A DNA stretch of 64,000 bases, taken from the NCBI RefSeq assembly GCF_016863615.1, contig NZ_BOPF01000001.1, positions 80,281-144,280 of the forward strand, read 5' to 3'. The position numbers were made by a program, and so were the translations under genes. This DNA comes from Virgisporangium aliadipatigenens. Its GTDB lineage: Bacteria; Actinomycetota; Actinomycetes; Mycobacteriales; Micromonosporaceae. The notes below the pieces were generated by a model that saw only the letters and a list, made by a program, of their open reading frames with translations, searched no databases and was not told the origin of the DNA. Positions within the stretch are counted from its first letter, which is position 1. Every line of letters starts with the position of its first letter. Positions 26,772 to 35,652 of this stretch are shown piece by piece.

Positions 26772-27193
26772 CCGAGTTTCTGTTCGAACTGACGTTCCTG
26801 GTGGCCGCGCCGTTCTGGGCACTGATGATCGTGCTGCCCGGGTGGGCGTGGACCGCCAGGATCGTCCGCTCGCCGCTGATCGTGCTGCCGCCGGTGCTCG
26901 TCTACGCGGTGCTGGTGCTGCCGGCCGTCGGCGACATCCTGCCGGCGGTGGCAAATCCGTCGCTGCCCGGCATCCGCGAACTGTTCGCCGGTGCGACCGG
27001 TGCCGCGGCGGTGTGGGCGCACGTGATCGCGTTCGACCTGTTCGTCGGGCGCTGGATCTGGCTCGACGCCCGCGAGCGGAACGTCCCGTGGTGGATCGTC
27101 TCGCCGCTGCTGGTACTGGTGATCATGCTCGCCCCGTTGGGCCTGCTGTTGTACCTGGGCATATGTCGGCGCTGGCCTAGAGTGCACACGTGA
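26768..27193 (+). CDS. ABA4-like (DUF4281) membrane protein
   Basis: 141 residues with four membrane helices: FELTFLVAAPFWALMIVLPGW, PLIVLPPVLVYAVLVLPAV, the conserved WAHVIAFDLFVGRWIWLDA, and SPLLVLVIMLAPLGLLLYL. The H-x3-FD-x2-GRW patch is typical of the ABA4-like family, named for a plant protein needed for neoxanthin synthesis; bacterial members have no assigned role. GTG starts overlap at both ends (26768 and 27190), coupling it to the upstream membrane protein and the kinase. Confidence 0.83.
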   Translation: MTEFLFELTFLVAAPFWALMIVLPGWAWTARIVRSPLIVLPPVLVYAVLVLPAVGDILPAVANPSLPGIRELFAGATGAAAVWAHVIAFDLFVGRWIWLDARERNVPWWIVSPLLVLVIMLAPLGLLLYLGICRRWPRVHT

Positions 27194-28368
27194 GCTGGGG
27201 GAGCAGGTTCTTCGAGGAACGGTACGCGTGGCTGCGGCTCCTGCTCCTCGACCTCAGCGGCGTCGCGTACCTGACGCTGCACCCGCTGACCCACGCGCCC
27301 GGCTGGCGGGAGTGGGCCGTGGGTGGCGTCGCCTTCGCCGGCGCGCTGATCACCTACCGGATGCCGTTCGCCGGTTCGCTGGTGCAGAGCTTCCTGCTCC
27401 TCCTGTCGCACGTGGCCGACATCGACCCGACGATCAGCCGGGTCGGTTCCACCTGGGCCCTCCTGGAACTGGCGATGCGGGCCCGCCGCCCGTGGCACGT
27501 CACGGCCGGCGGGCTCACCGTCTTCGCCGCCTACGTGGTCGACGTGATCGGCGACTCCCCGCTGGAGATCGCCGGTTCGCTCATGGGCATCGCGCCGATC
27601 GTCGCCCTGCCGATCCTGTTCGGCCTCAACATCCGCAACTCCCGCGAGCTGGCCCGCCGCGCCCGCGAACAGGTCGAGGAGGAGCGCCGCCGCCTGGAGT
27701 CGGAGAGCCGCGCCACCCGGGCCGACGAGCGCAGCACCGTCGCCCGCGAACTCCACGACGTCGTCGCCCACCACGTCGCCTCGATGGTGCTGCGCGTCGG
27801 CGTGGCCCGACACGTGCTGCCCGACGTCGACCCGCGGGTCACCGAGGTCTTCGACGACGTGCACGGGACCGGCACCGCCGCCCTCGCCGACCTGCGCCGG
27901 CTGGTGGCCGTGCTGCGCAACCCCGACGGGCCGCGCAAGGACGCCGCGCTGACCGCGATCGAGCCCGGTTCGCTGCCGGCCGCGCTCGGCGCCGCCGTCG
28001 AACGGGCCCGCGGCACCGGCATCGTCGTCGACGCCGACATCGCCCCGGAGGTCGGTACCCTCGACGCGGTGCGCGGCATGGCCGTGCTGCGGTTGACCCA
28101 GGAGGCGCTGACCAACGTGGCCAAGCACGCCGGTGCGCAGGCGAACGTCCGCCTGCGCGTGACCCTCGACGCCGACGCGCTGCACTGGGAGGTCCAGGAC
28201 GACGGCGGCACGGGCACGGCATCCACGGCGAAGCCGGTCGGCGGCGGCCACGGCATCACCGGCATGCGCGAACGCGTGGAGGTCCTCGGCGGCCGCCTCG
28301 ACGCCGGCCCGCACGCGACCGGCTGGCGCGTCAAGACGGTGCTGCACCCGCCGGGCTCAGAGTCATGA
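27190..28368 (+). CDS. NarL-type sensor histidine kinase
   Basis: 392 residues. Four to five membrane helices fill the first 145 residues with almost no extracellular domain, suggesting that it senses the membrane or a membrane partner. A short coiled coil (REQVEEERRRLESE) leads to the HisKA_3 phosphoacceptor His189 in ARELHDVVAHHVASM. The ATPase domain has N-box LTQEALTNVAKHA and G-box GGHGITGMRERV. It overlaps the ABA4-like gene and the response regulator, so those two membrane proteins are plausible signal partners. Confidence 0.92.
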   Translation: MSWGSRFFEERYAWLRLLLLDLSGVAYLTLHPLTHAPGWREWAVGGVAFAGALITYRMPFAGSLVQSFLLLLSHVADIDPTISRVGSTWALLELAMRARRPWHVTAGGLTVFAAYVVDVIGDSPLEIAGSLMGIAPIVALPILFGLNIRNSRELARRAREQVEEERRRLESESRATRADERSTVARELHDVVAHHVASMVLRVGVARHVLPDVDPRVTEVFDDVHGTGTAALADLRRLVAVLRNPDGPRKDAALTAIEPGSLPAALGAAVERARGTGIVVDADIAPEVGTLDAVRGMAVLRLTQEALTNVAKHAGAQANVRLRVTLDADALHWEVQDDGGTGTASTAKPVGGGHGITGMRERVEVLGGRLDAGPHATGWRVKTVLHPPGSES

Positions 28369-28997
28369 TCAGAATTCTGCTGGCGGACGACCAGCACCTG
28401 GTGCGCGCCGGCCTGCGGATGCTGTGCGACTCCGCGCCCGACATGGAGGTCGTCGGCGAGGCCGAGAACGGCCGCGAGGCGGAGCGGCTGGCCGAACAGG
28501 TGCACCCCGACGTGGTGGTGATGGACCTGAACATGCCGGGCGTCGACGGGATCAGCGCCACCGGGCGGATCCTCGCGCAGCGGCCGTCGACCCGGGTGCT
28601 GGTGCTGACGACGTTCGGGGACGACGATCACCTGTACCCGGCGTTGACGGCCGGCGCGTGCGGCTTCCTGCTCAAGGACGCCGCCCCGACGGAGTTGCTC
28701 GACGGCATCCGGAAGGCGGCTGCCGGCGAGAGCCCGTTCAGCCAGGCGGTGCTGCAGCGGCTGGTGCGCCGCGCGGTGCAGGCCCGTGAGGTGACGCCGG
28801 CGCCGGTGCGCGGCCTGACCGCCCGGGAACGCGACGTGCTGCGCCTGGTCGGCGAGGGGTTCACCAACGCGGAGATCGCCGAACGCCTGCACATCGGCAT
28901 CACGACGGTGAAGACCCACATCACCGCGCTGATGGCCAAGACCGACAGCCCCAACCGGGTGCGCCTCGCCCTGGTCGCCGGCACCGCAGAGCTCTGA
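28365..28997 (+). CDS. NarL/LuxR-family response regulator
   Basis: 210 residues. The receiver domain has acidic DD at 8-9, phosphoacceptor Asp54 in VVVMDLNMPGVDG, Thr in VLTTFG and Lys in FLLKDAAP. The C-terminal LuxR helix-turn-helix is LTARERDVLRLVGEGFTNAEIAERLHIGITTVKTHI. The ATGA overlap with the kinase gene makes it the cognate regulator. Its target is probably its own operon (inference); no repeated binding site could be identified. Confidence 0.94.
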   Translation: MIRILLADDQHLVRAGLRMLCDSAPDMEVVGEAENGREAERLAEQVHPDVVVMDLNMPGVDGISATGRILAQRPSTRVLVLTTFGDDDHLYPALTAGACGFLLKDAAPTELLDGIRKAAAGESPFSQAVLQRLVRRAVQAREVTPAPVRGLTARERDVLRLVGEGFTNAEIAERLHIGITTVKTHITALMAKTDSPNRVRLALVAGTAEL

Positions 28998-29007
28998 CCC
29001 CCGCCGC

Positions 29008-30057
29008 TCAGCCGAACGGACCCGTCGGCCACGACTCCATGTCGAGCACGTCGTCGACCGGTCGGATCGCGCCCACCAGCGCCGTCATGACGGCCTCGTC
29101 CGGCGCGCCGAACCCCCACACGTACGCCGTCGCCTCGCCGGCCGGCACCTCCCAGCCGGCCTTCGCCGGGCTCGGCGGCGGCGTCATCCGGGCCGGAACG
29201 CGGGTGATCCGCTGGGCCGGCATACCCGACGCGGCGACCTGCGCCTGCGTCATCGCCACCTGGTACTCCGTCTGCGGGTCCCCGCCGATCGACAGCCACA
29301 CCTCGCCCCACGGCCCCAACGCGATCGGCAGCACCGTCGGCTTCGGTGAACCGCGCGCGTACAGGACGGTGAAGTGGGTGGCGCACTTGACGAGCGTCGT
29401 CGCCTCGAAGCCGACCAGCCGGAACGGCACCGCGCACCGGAACACCCGGTCCAGCCGCACGGACTCGGCGATCCGCAGCGCGTCGGCGGCGTCGACCCCG
29501 GAACGCACCTGGGCCCACAGGCCGGGCGCGGGTTGCCAGCGCACCATGTGCCGGTCGCCGTAGTCGGTCGTCTCGGCGGTGTTCCCCCACACCATGGCCG
29601 AACCGGTCACGCCGCCGCGCTGCGCCAGCGTCTGCGGGTCGCGGGAGAGCTCGATGCGCACCTCGCCGCCTTCGGACGTCTCCGCGACCAGTTCCTCGTG
29701 GCCGTTGCGGCCGCTGCTCCAGGCGACGCTGCTCCAGCCGCGCAGGTCGGCGACGTCGAGGTGGAAGAGCGTCGGGTCGCTGCCGACGACCTCGGGCGCC
29801 TCGATCGCGTTCATCCCGCCGGTGGCCGGTGGTCGGGCCGCCGCCGTCTCCGGGATCGGGACGGTGCCGCGGTTGCCGGGCCACCAGGCGGAGGAGCCGA
29901 TCAGCAGCGTCGTCGCCGCGAGCACGCTCAGCAGGGCGGCGCCGACCCGGCGGTTCTGGCGGTGCCGGGCACCGGCGTGGACGGCGGTCAGCAGCTGCTC
30001 GATGCGCTCGTCGCCCTCGGCGTTCTCCCGCAGGGCGGCAACGATCACGTCGTTCAT
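29008..30057 (-). CDS. Single-pass membrane protein encoded with a SigE-type sigma factor (putative anti-sigma)
   Basis: 349 residues. A short cytoplasmic N-terminus (MNDVIVAALRENAEGDERIEQLL) precedes one membrane helix (VGAALLSVLAATTLLIGSSAWW, about 37-58) and a 280-residue outer domain of beta type with two cysteines (FRCAVP, VKCATH). The ATG at 30057 overlaps the sigma-factor stop (ATGA), the usual arrangement for a sigma factor and its membrane regulator. No zinc-binding anti-sigma motif is visible, so the anti-sigma role is inferred from context only. Confidence 0.7.
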   Translation of the reverse strand: MNDVIVAALRENAEGDERIEQLLTAVHAGARHRQNRRVGAALLSVLAATTLLIGSSAWWPGNRGTVPIPETAAARPPATGGMNAIEAPEVVGSDPTLFHLDVADLRGWSSVAWSSGRNGHEELVAETSEGGEVRIELSRDPQTLAQRGGVTGSAMVWGNTAETTDYGDRHMVRWQPAPGLWAQVRSGVDAADALRIAESVRLDRVFRCAVPFRLVGFEATTLVKCATHFTVLYARGSPKPTVLPIALGPWGEVWLSIGGDPQTEYQVAMTQAQVAASGMPAQRITRVPARMTPPPSPAKAGWEVPAGEATAYVWGFGAPDEAVMTALVGAIRPVDDVLDMESWPTGPFG

Positions 30058-30533
30058 CGGAGGCTCCCTTCGCGGGCGCGCAGGGCGGCGAGCCCACGCA
30101 TGATGTGGGTGCGCACCGTGACCGGGGAGCAGTTCAGGATCTCGGCTATCGCGACGTCGTCGAGGTCCTCGTAGTAGCGCAGGACGACCGCGACGCGCTG
30201 GTTCGTCGGCAGCAGCCGGATCTGGCGCCAGATCGCGTCCCGGGCGGCCGTCTCCGCGCCGATGTCGGCCCGGTCGGCCCGTTCGACGCGGGTGTCCCCG
30301 TCGACGAGTTCCGCGCTGGAACGCTTGCGGCGCCACGAGATGTGCGCGTTGACCAGCATCTGGCGCAGGTACACGTCCGGCCGGCCGCCGGCGACGATGC
30401 GCCCCCACCGGGGGAACGCCTTCGTCAGCACCTCCTGCACCAGATCCTCGCCGAGGTGCCGGTCGCCGGCGATGAGGCGGGCCAGCCGGACGAGGGCCGG
30501 CCCGCGCACTCGCACGTAATCGTCGAACGTCAC
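30054..30533 (-). CDS. SigE-family ECF RNA polymerase sigma factor
   Basis: 159 residues. Region 2 is FDDYVRVRGPALVRLARLIAGDRHLGEDLVQEVLTKAF with the DLVQEV core; region 4 is LPTNQRVAVVLRYYEDLDDVAIAEIL followed by the recognition helix CSPVTVRTHIMRGLAALR. This short form is common in Actinoplanes/Micromonospora-like genomes. It is co-transcribed with the membrane protein that follows. No autoregulatory promoter was recognised in the 48-bp gap before the P450 gene's end. Confidence 0.92.
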   Translation of the reverse strand: MTFDDYVRVRGPALVRLARLIAGDRHLGEDLVQEVLTKAFPRWGRIVAGGRPDVYLRQMLVNAHISWRRKRSSAELVDGDTRVERADRADIGAETAARDAIWRQIRLLPTNQRVAVVLRYYEDLDDVAIAEILNCSPVTVRTHIMRGLAALRAREGSLR

Positions 30534-30581
30534 GGATAACGCACGCGCCGGGACGCGCCGTCCGTTGACAGCCGGCGGGGA

Positions 30582-31802
30582 TCAGGTGGTGGTGACGGGC
30601 AGCTGCGTGAGGCCGCGGATGCTGAGGCTGTCGCGCTGCGTGGGCTTGCCGTCGAGCGCCAGGTCGGGAAAGCGACGCAGCAGGGCCGGGAACGCCACCT
30701 GCGCCTCCAGCCGGGCGAGCGGCGCACCCAGGCAGTAGTGGATCCCGCCGCCGAACGACAGCGGCCCGTTGTCGCTGCGGTCGAGGCGCAGCGTCTCCGG
30801 ATCCTCGAAGCGCCGCGGGTCCCGGTTGCCCGCGCCGAGGTACGCCACCATCCGCGAACCGGGCTCGTGCTCCACGCCGCCGAGCGTCACCGGCTGGAAC
30901 ACGAGGCGGCTGGAGAGCTGCACCGGCGTGTCCCAGCGCAGCAGCTCCTCGACGGCGCTCGGGGCCAGCTCCGGGCGTTCCCGCAGAAGGGCCGCCTGGT
31001 CGGGGTGGGTGAGGAGCGCGACCAGGCCGTTGGCGAGCAGGTTGGTGGTCGTCTCGAACCCGGCGATGAACAGCAGGCCCGCCATCACCAGCAGCTCGTC
31101 GGTGCTCAGGCGGTCGCCGGCCTCCTCGTGCGCGACGAGCGCGCTGAGCAGGTCGTCACCGGGTGCGCGGCGGCGCTCCTCGACCAGCCCGGAGAGATAC
31201 TCGCGGACGGTGGCGGCGGCCTTGTCGGCGGTGGCCAGCACCTCCGGTGTGATGATCTCGAAGACCTGCGTCCAGTCCCGGGTCAGCGTCTGGAACTGCG
31301 CCCGGTCCGGCTCGGGGATACCGAGCAGCTCGCCGATCACGTTGACCGGCAACGGGAACGCGAACGCCGACACGAACTCGACCGGCCCGTCCATCCGCTC
31401 CAGCAGCTCGTCGACCATCTCCTCGATCCGCGGCCGCAGCGCCTGCACCCGCCGCGCCGTGAACGCCCCGCTGACCAGCCGCCGCAGCCGGGTGTGATCC
31501 GGCGGGTTCTGCTGCAGCATGCTCGTGAAGAGGTTGTACAGCGCGGGGTGATCGGCCCAGTCCGCCAGCCCGATCAGGCCGAGCGCCTCCTGCGGCGGGT
31601 GGCCGAGGCGCTGGTCCCGGAACATCGTCGTGATGTCGGCGTAGTGGGTGAGCACGAGCGCGCCGTCCTGGGCCCGCAGCACCGGCGAGATCTCGCGCAG
31701 CCGTGCGTAGCGCGGGTAGGGGTCCTCGCGGCCGACCATGCGGGTCAGCTCGTCCAGCAGGGTATCGACTTCGGCGTTCGCCACGACACTCGTCACGCGC
31801 AC
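30582..31802 (-). CDS. Cytochrome P450
   Basis: 406 residues, soluble bacterial class. The I-helix oxygen-binding motif is AGFETTTN (247-254), K-helix ExxR at 286-289 (EELLR), and haem ligand Cys357 in FGGGIHYCLGAPLARLE. Length and motifs suit CYP107-type macrolide/terpene hydroxylases, but no biosynthetic cluster or ferredoxin gene is nearby, so the substrate is unknown. The GTG at 31802 is chosen for length and a GGGA site; GTG at 31796 or 31784 is possible. Only 23 bp separate it from the divergent WD40 gene. Confidence 0.92.
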   Translation of the reverse strand: MRVTSVVANAEVDTLLDELTRMVGREDPYPRYARLREISPVLRAQDGALVLTHYADITTMFRDQRLGHPPQEALGLIGLADWADHPALYNLFTSMLQQNPPDHTRLRRLVSGAFTARRVQALRPRIEEMVDELLERMDGPVEFVSAFAFPLPVNVIGELLGIPEPDRAQFQTLTRDWTQVFEIITPEVLATADKAAATVREYLSGLVEERRRAPGDDLLSALVAHEEAGDRLSTDELLVMAGLLFIAGFETTTNLLANGLVALLTHPDQAALLRERPELAPSAVEELLRWDTPVQLSSRLVFQPVTLGGVEHEPGSRMVAYLGAGNRDPRRFEDPETLRLDRSDNGPLSFGGGIHYCLGAPLARLEAQVAFPALLRRFPDLALDGKPTQRDSLSIRGLTQLPVTTT

Positions 31803-31825
31803 TACGGTACTTGTCCCGCGATGTG

Positions 31826-33724
31826 ATGCTGTGTCCCGTGGCGGACGGATGGCGATGGCTCGACGACGCACTGCGCGAACGGGGCCCGGCGGGCGTACCC
31901 GAGGTGGCGGCGTTCGCGCAGCTGTTGGGGCCGGTGGAGCCGGCGTCGGCACTGGTCGACATCGCGTGCAGCCGGCTGGGCGTGGCGCCGGGCGGGTTGC
32001 CGCCGGCCCGCCGGCTGGTCAACCGGTGGCCGTTGCCGGACGTGTTCCCCGGCTTGCGGCGCGTGATCCGGGCGCCCGCGGCCGTGCGCTCGCTCGCGGT
32101 GACGCCGGACGGCGAGCTGGTGGCGGGCTGTTCGTACGGGCACGTCCTGGGGCGGCTCGCGCGGCATCCGGACCGGGTGGCCGGCGTGGCCGTCTCGGCG
32201 ACCGGGCTCGTCGCGTCGACCTCGGGGGAGTCGGTGCGCCTGTCCGACCTGCGCACCGGCGCACTGCTGCGGGAGGTGCCGGTCGTCGAGGCGGTCTGCA
32301 CCGACGTGGCCGTCACCGCCGACGGTTCGCTGGTCGCCGCGTCGATCAACCGGGGCGAGGTGTGGCTGCTGGACGCCGCGACGGGGGAGGTCCGGGAGCG
32401 GTTCGCGGCGGGGACACTGCCCCAGGCGGTTGCCGTGTCACCCGACGGGACGTGGGTCGCGGCCGCCGGTTTCGACTACGACATTCATCTGTGGAACGGC
32501 GTGAGCACCGTCCACGATGGACACTCCGACGTGGTGTACGCGCTGGCCGCCTCGCCGGACGGCGCACTTCTGGCCAGCGGAGGCGACCGGAGCGGCATCG
32601 TGTGGGACCCGCGCACCGGCCGGCGGGTGGCGACGCTGGAGCACGGCGCGGACGTGCACGCGGTGGCGTTCTCGCCGGACGGCCGGCTCGTCGCGACGGC
32701 CGGCGACGGCCCGGTCCGGGTGTGGGACGCGCGCTCCGGCGCCCGGGTGCGCACGTTCCGCGGCAACCACCGCGCCGTGTGGGGACTCGCGTTCGGCCCC
32801 TCCGGCGAATGGGTGGCGAGCGGGTGCGACGCCGGTGACGTTCGACTGTGGACGGTCGAGGACCGCTCGGTGCGCCCCGGTGGGACGGCCCGACGCTCCC
32901 GCTGGGGCGGGGCGGTGGCCGCCGCGGACGGCACGTGGATCGCGGCGATCCGCGACGACGCGGTCGAACTGCGCGACGCCGCCACCGCGCAGCGACTCCG
33001 CACGCTGCGCCACGACGCGTCCGCCCTCATACTCGCGGCGGCCCGGAACGGCGCCTGGCTCGCCGCCGCCCACACCGACCGCACGATCCGTGTGCACGAC
33101 CCACACGACGGCCGCCTGTTGCACAACCCGACGGCCGGTGGTCGCGCCGCCGCGCTCGCCGCCGCTCCCGACGGCACGTGGCTCCTGGTGGCCGGCGGCC
33201 ACTCGGACGGCTGGGCGGAGGCGCACGACCTGACCGCCGGCGAACTCCGCTGGCGGATCACCCCGCCCACCCGGGTACAAGGAACGGCGATCGGCCGCGA
33301 CGGGACGTGGTGCGCGCTGGTCCACGAGGACCGGATATCCATCGTGGACGGGACGACGGGGGCGCTCCGGCACACGCTCGACACCACCGGCACCTCCGCC
33401 GTCACGGTGGACCCATGCACGGACCTGCTGGTGACGGCCGGTGCCGACGGTGTGCGCCACTGGGACGCGGAGTCGGGTGCGGTGCGGGGTCGGGTCGCCC
33501 GTTCGGGGGTCGGGCGGGTGCACGCGATGGCGGTCTCCCCGGACGGCTCGCTACTGGCAATGGCCGGCTGGACCAACGAACTGCGCGTCCACGAGATCGG
33601 GGCCGACCGGCCGGTGGCGGCGATGCGGGTCGACGCGACGTGGGTGAACACGGTGTGCTGGCTGCCGGACGGCGCGCTGTGCGTGACGGCCGACCCCGGC
33701 ATATACGTCTTCACCCTGACGTGA
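31826..33724 (+). CDS. WD40-repeat beta-propeller protein
   Basis: 632 residues. An 85-residue helical N-terminus (WRWLDDALRERGPAGVPEVAAF) is followed by about 12 WD40-type blades, for example VYALAASPDGALLASGGDRSGIVWDPRTGRRVATLEHG and VHAVAFSPDGRLVATAGDGPVRVWDARSGARVRTF, probably two propellers. There is no kinase or NB-ARC domain, although similar repeats occur fused to those domains in actinobacteria. It is a likely protein-interaction scaffold in the cytoplasm. The start is uncertain: ATG 31826 or GTG 31838, neither with a clear ribosome site. Confidence 0.85.
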   Translation: MLCPVADGWRWLDDALRERGPAGVPEVAAFAQLLGPVEPASALVDIACSRLGVAPGGLPPARRLVNRWPLPDVFPGLRRVIRAPAAVRSLAVTPDGELVAGCSYGHVLGRLARHPDRVAGVAVSATGLVASTSGESVRLSDLRTGALLREVPVVEAVCTDVAVTADGSLVAASINRGEVWLLDAATGEVRERFAAGTLPQAVAVSPDGTWVAAAGFDYDIHLWNGVSTVHDGHSDVVYALAASPDGALLASGGDRSGIVWDPRTGRRVATLEHGADVHAVAFSPDGRLVATAGDGPVRVWDARSGARVRTFRGNHRAVWGLAFGPSGEWVASGCDAGDVRLWTVEDRSVRPGGTARRSRWGGAVAAADGTWIAAIRDDAVELRDAATAQRLRTLRHDASALILAAARNGAWLAAAHTDRTIRVHDPHDGRLLHNPTAGGRAAALAAAPDGTWLLVAGGHSDGWAEAHDLTAGELRWRITPPTRVQGTAIGRDGTWCALVHEDRISIVDGTTGALRHTLDTTGTSAVTVDPCTDLLVTAGADGVRHWDAESGAVRGRVARSGVGRVHAMAVSPDGSLLAMAGWTNELRVHEIGADRPVAAMRVDATWVNTVCWLPDGALCVTADPGIYVFTLT

Positions 33725-33749
33725 ACCCCTTCGACGCCGCGGGCTGGGG

Positions 33750-34445
33750 TCAGCTGGCGCGGCGGGTGGGGTGGACCGGGGCGCGGCGGGTCGCTACCGG
33801 GTCCGGGCGCGCGGCCAGGTTCTCCACCGCCGCGCGGAATGCCTCGTTCAGCAGTTCGGCCAGGCCGTCCGGCAGTCCGGCGGCGATCCGCTCGACCGGC
33901 TCCAGTGCCCGTGCCGAGTCCGGATCCCGGGTCAGTGTGCGGATCCGCCCGCCGGTCATCCGGGCCAGATCGTCGGCGACCGCGCCCAGCCGGTCCAGGA
34001 TCGCGATGAGGATGTGCAGCGCCGCCAGCGTAGGCAGCCCGACCTTGCGCAGTTCGAGGGCGCGGCGCAGCAGTTGGGGGCGCAGCACGTGGGGCGTGCC
34101 GTTGTCGCCGCGGGCCGTGATGCCGTGCCGCTCGAGCCGGAACGCCAGCGCCGGCTGCTCCTCCGCCAGCCGCCCGACGAGCCGGTTCAGCTGTTCGTTG
34201 TGCGCCCTGGTCTGGCCGGTGCCGAGCATGGCCTCGATGGCCGCGAGGTTGAACCCCTGGCGCTGCAGCGCCTTCACCGACTCCAGGCGGTCGCGGTGCC
34301 CGAAGTCGTAGTAGGCGACGCGCCCCCGGCGGACGGGCCGGGCGATGAGGCCGCGCGCCTGATGGGCCCGGATGTTCCGGGGCGACATGCCGACCTCGCG
34401 GGCCAGTTCGGCGATGGTGTACTCGCGTGCGTTCACGGCTCCCAT
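33750..34445 (-). CDS. MerR-family transcriptional regulator
   Basis: 231 residues. The winged helix-turn-helix is YTIAELAREVGMSPRNIRAHQARGLI, with the second wing GRVAYYDFGHRDRLESVKALQRQGFNLAAIEAML. The C-terminal region is helical without the cysteines of metal-sensing MerR proteins, so it probably senses something else. The ATG at 34445 is preferred; ATG at 34472 would add nine residues. It is divergent from the methyltransferase gene at 34600 and might control it. Confidence 0.88.
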   Translation of the reverse strand: MGAVNAREYTIAELAREVGMSPRNIRAHQARGLIARPVRRGRVAYYDFGHRDRLESVKALQRQGFNLAAIEAMLGTGQTRAHNEQLNRLVGRLAEEQPALAFRLERHGITARGDNGTPHVLRPQLLRRALELRKVGLPTLAALHILIAILDRLGAVADDLARMTGGRIRTLTRDPDSARALEPVERIAAGLPDGLAELLNEAFRAAVENLAARPDPVATRRAPVHPTRRAS

Positions 34446-34599
34446 GGTGGGCGGCCGGATTCGATGCAACATCGGTAGAACTACGCAATCGAGGACGCGA
34501 TGCGAGTTCCTTTGCCTGAGATGTTCGTCTATGGTGTGTTCGGCCCGCGATCTCCCCCCAGGAACGCGGGCCGCCCAGACTTCGTGTTCACTGTGGACC

Positions 34600-35412
34600 G
34601 TGACCTCCCCGGATCCGGACCACTACCACGCCGACCTGCAGACCGACCGGCCGCATCCCGCACGGGTGTACGACTACCTGCTGGGCGGCAAGGACAACTT
34701 CGCCGCCGACCGTGCCGCCGCCGAGCAGGGGCTGAAGGTCAATCCCAACGCCCGCACCGCCCCCCGGGAAAACCGGGCGTACCTGATGCGCACCGTCCGC
34801 TTCCTCGTCGACGCGGGCGTGCGCCGGTTCATCGACGTCGGCACCGGCCTCCCCACCAGCCCGAACATCCACGAGATCGCCCAGGGCCTGCAGCCCTCGA
34901 CCGAGGTGGCGTACATCGACAACGACCCGATCGTGCTCACGCACGCGCGGGCACTGCTGACCAGCACCCCCGAGGGGCGCACCAGCTACGTCGACGCCGA
35001 CCTCTCCGACGTGGACCGCATCCTGGGCGCGGAGCCGGTGCGGCACATGCTCGACAGCGGGCAGCCGGTCGCGCTGCTGCTCTACGCGATTCTGCACTTC
35101 TTCCCCGACGCCACCGACCCGTACGGCATCGTGCGGCGGCTCGTGGACGCCCTGCCCTCCGGCAGCTACCTGGTGATCTCGCACATCACCGACGACTACG
35201 ACAAGCCGGCGTGGGCGAAGTTCCAGCAGATCTTCCGGGCGCAGGGGATCGACACGCAGTTCCGCTCGCAGAAGGAGGTGGAGGCCTTCTTCGAGGGGCT
35301 CCAGCTCGAGCACCCCGGCGTCGTGCCGATCCTGTCGTGGCGGCCGGACACGCCGCCGGAGTTCACCGACGCGCAGGTGGCGCTCTACGGCGGCGTGGGT
35401 CGCAAACCGTAG
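34600..35412 (+). CDS. DUF574-type SAM-dependent methyltransferase
   Basis: 270 residues. Family hallmarks: HPARVYDYLLGGKDNFAADRAAAE near the start, RRFIDVGTGLPTSPNIHEIAQ (SAM loop), VAYIDNDPIVLTHARALL, and LLYAILHFFPD. Actinomycetes carry many paralogues of this family and no substrate is established. The GTG at 34600 gives the family's usual length; no strong ribosome site is visible. No linked pathway genes. Confidence 0.9.
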   Translation: MTSPDPDHYHADLQTDRPHPARVYDYLLGGKDNFAADRAAAEQGLKVNPNARTAPRENRAYLMRTVRFLVDAGVRRFIDVGTGLPTSPNIHEIAQGLQPSTEVAYIDNDPIVLTHARALLTSTPEGRTSYVDADLSDVDRILGAEPVRHMLDSGQPVALLLYAILHFFPDATDPYGIVRRLVDALPSGSYLVISHITDDYDKPAWAKFQQIFRAQGIDTQFRSQKEVEAFFEGLQLEHPGVVPILSWRPDTPPEFTDAQVALYGGVGRKP

Positions 35413-35430
35413 AGCGCCACCGGGCGCGCT
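35413..35430. terminator. Hairpin between convergent methyltransferase and CsbD genes
   Basis: AGCGCC and GGCGCGCT pair around an ACCG loop with one bulged base, filling the short gap between the two convergent stop codons. Confidence 0.35.
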
Positions 35431-35603
35431 CAGCCCTTGAACGCGTCCTTGATCTTCTCGCCGGCCTGCTTCAGGTCGGCCTTCGACTGGTCTGCCTTGC
35501 CTTCGGCCTGCAGGTCGCGGTCGTCGGTGGCGTCGCCGACGCCCTCCTTGACCTTGCCGGCGGCCTTCTCGGCGGCGTTGTCGATCTTGTCATCGGTACC
35601 CAT
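35430..35603 (-). CDS. CsbD-family stress protein
   Basis: 57 residues, highly charged and helical: MGTDDKIDNAAEKAAGKVKE, with repeated Lys/Asp/Glu/Ala heptad-like units to KIKDAFKG. This is the CsbD fold, small four-helix proteins tied to general stress responses. Start at ATG 35603, where the conserved domain begins. It is a single gene with no partner. Confidence 0.9.
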   Translation of the reverse strand: MGTDDKIDNAAEKAAGKVKEGVGDATDDRDLQAEGKADQSKADLKQAGEKIKDAFKG

Positions 35604-35652
35604 GCCCGTCGGATACCCCGGCGGGCGGCATCGAACCTCGTATCGTGTGCCC

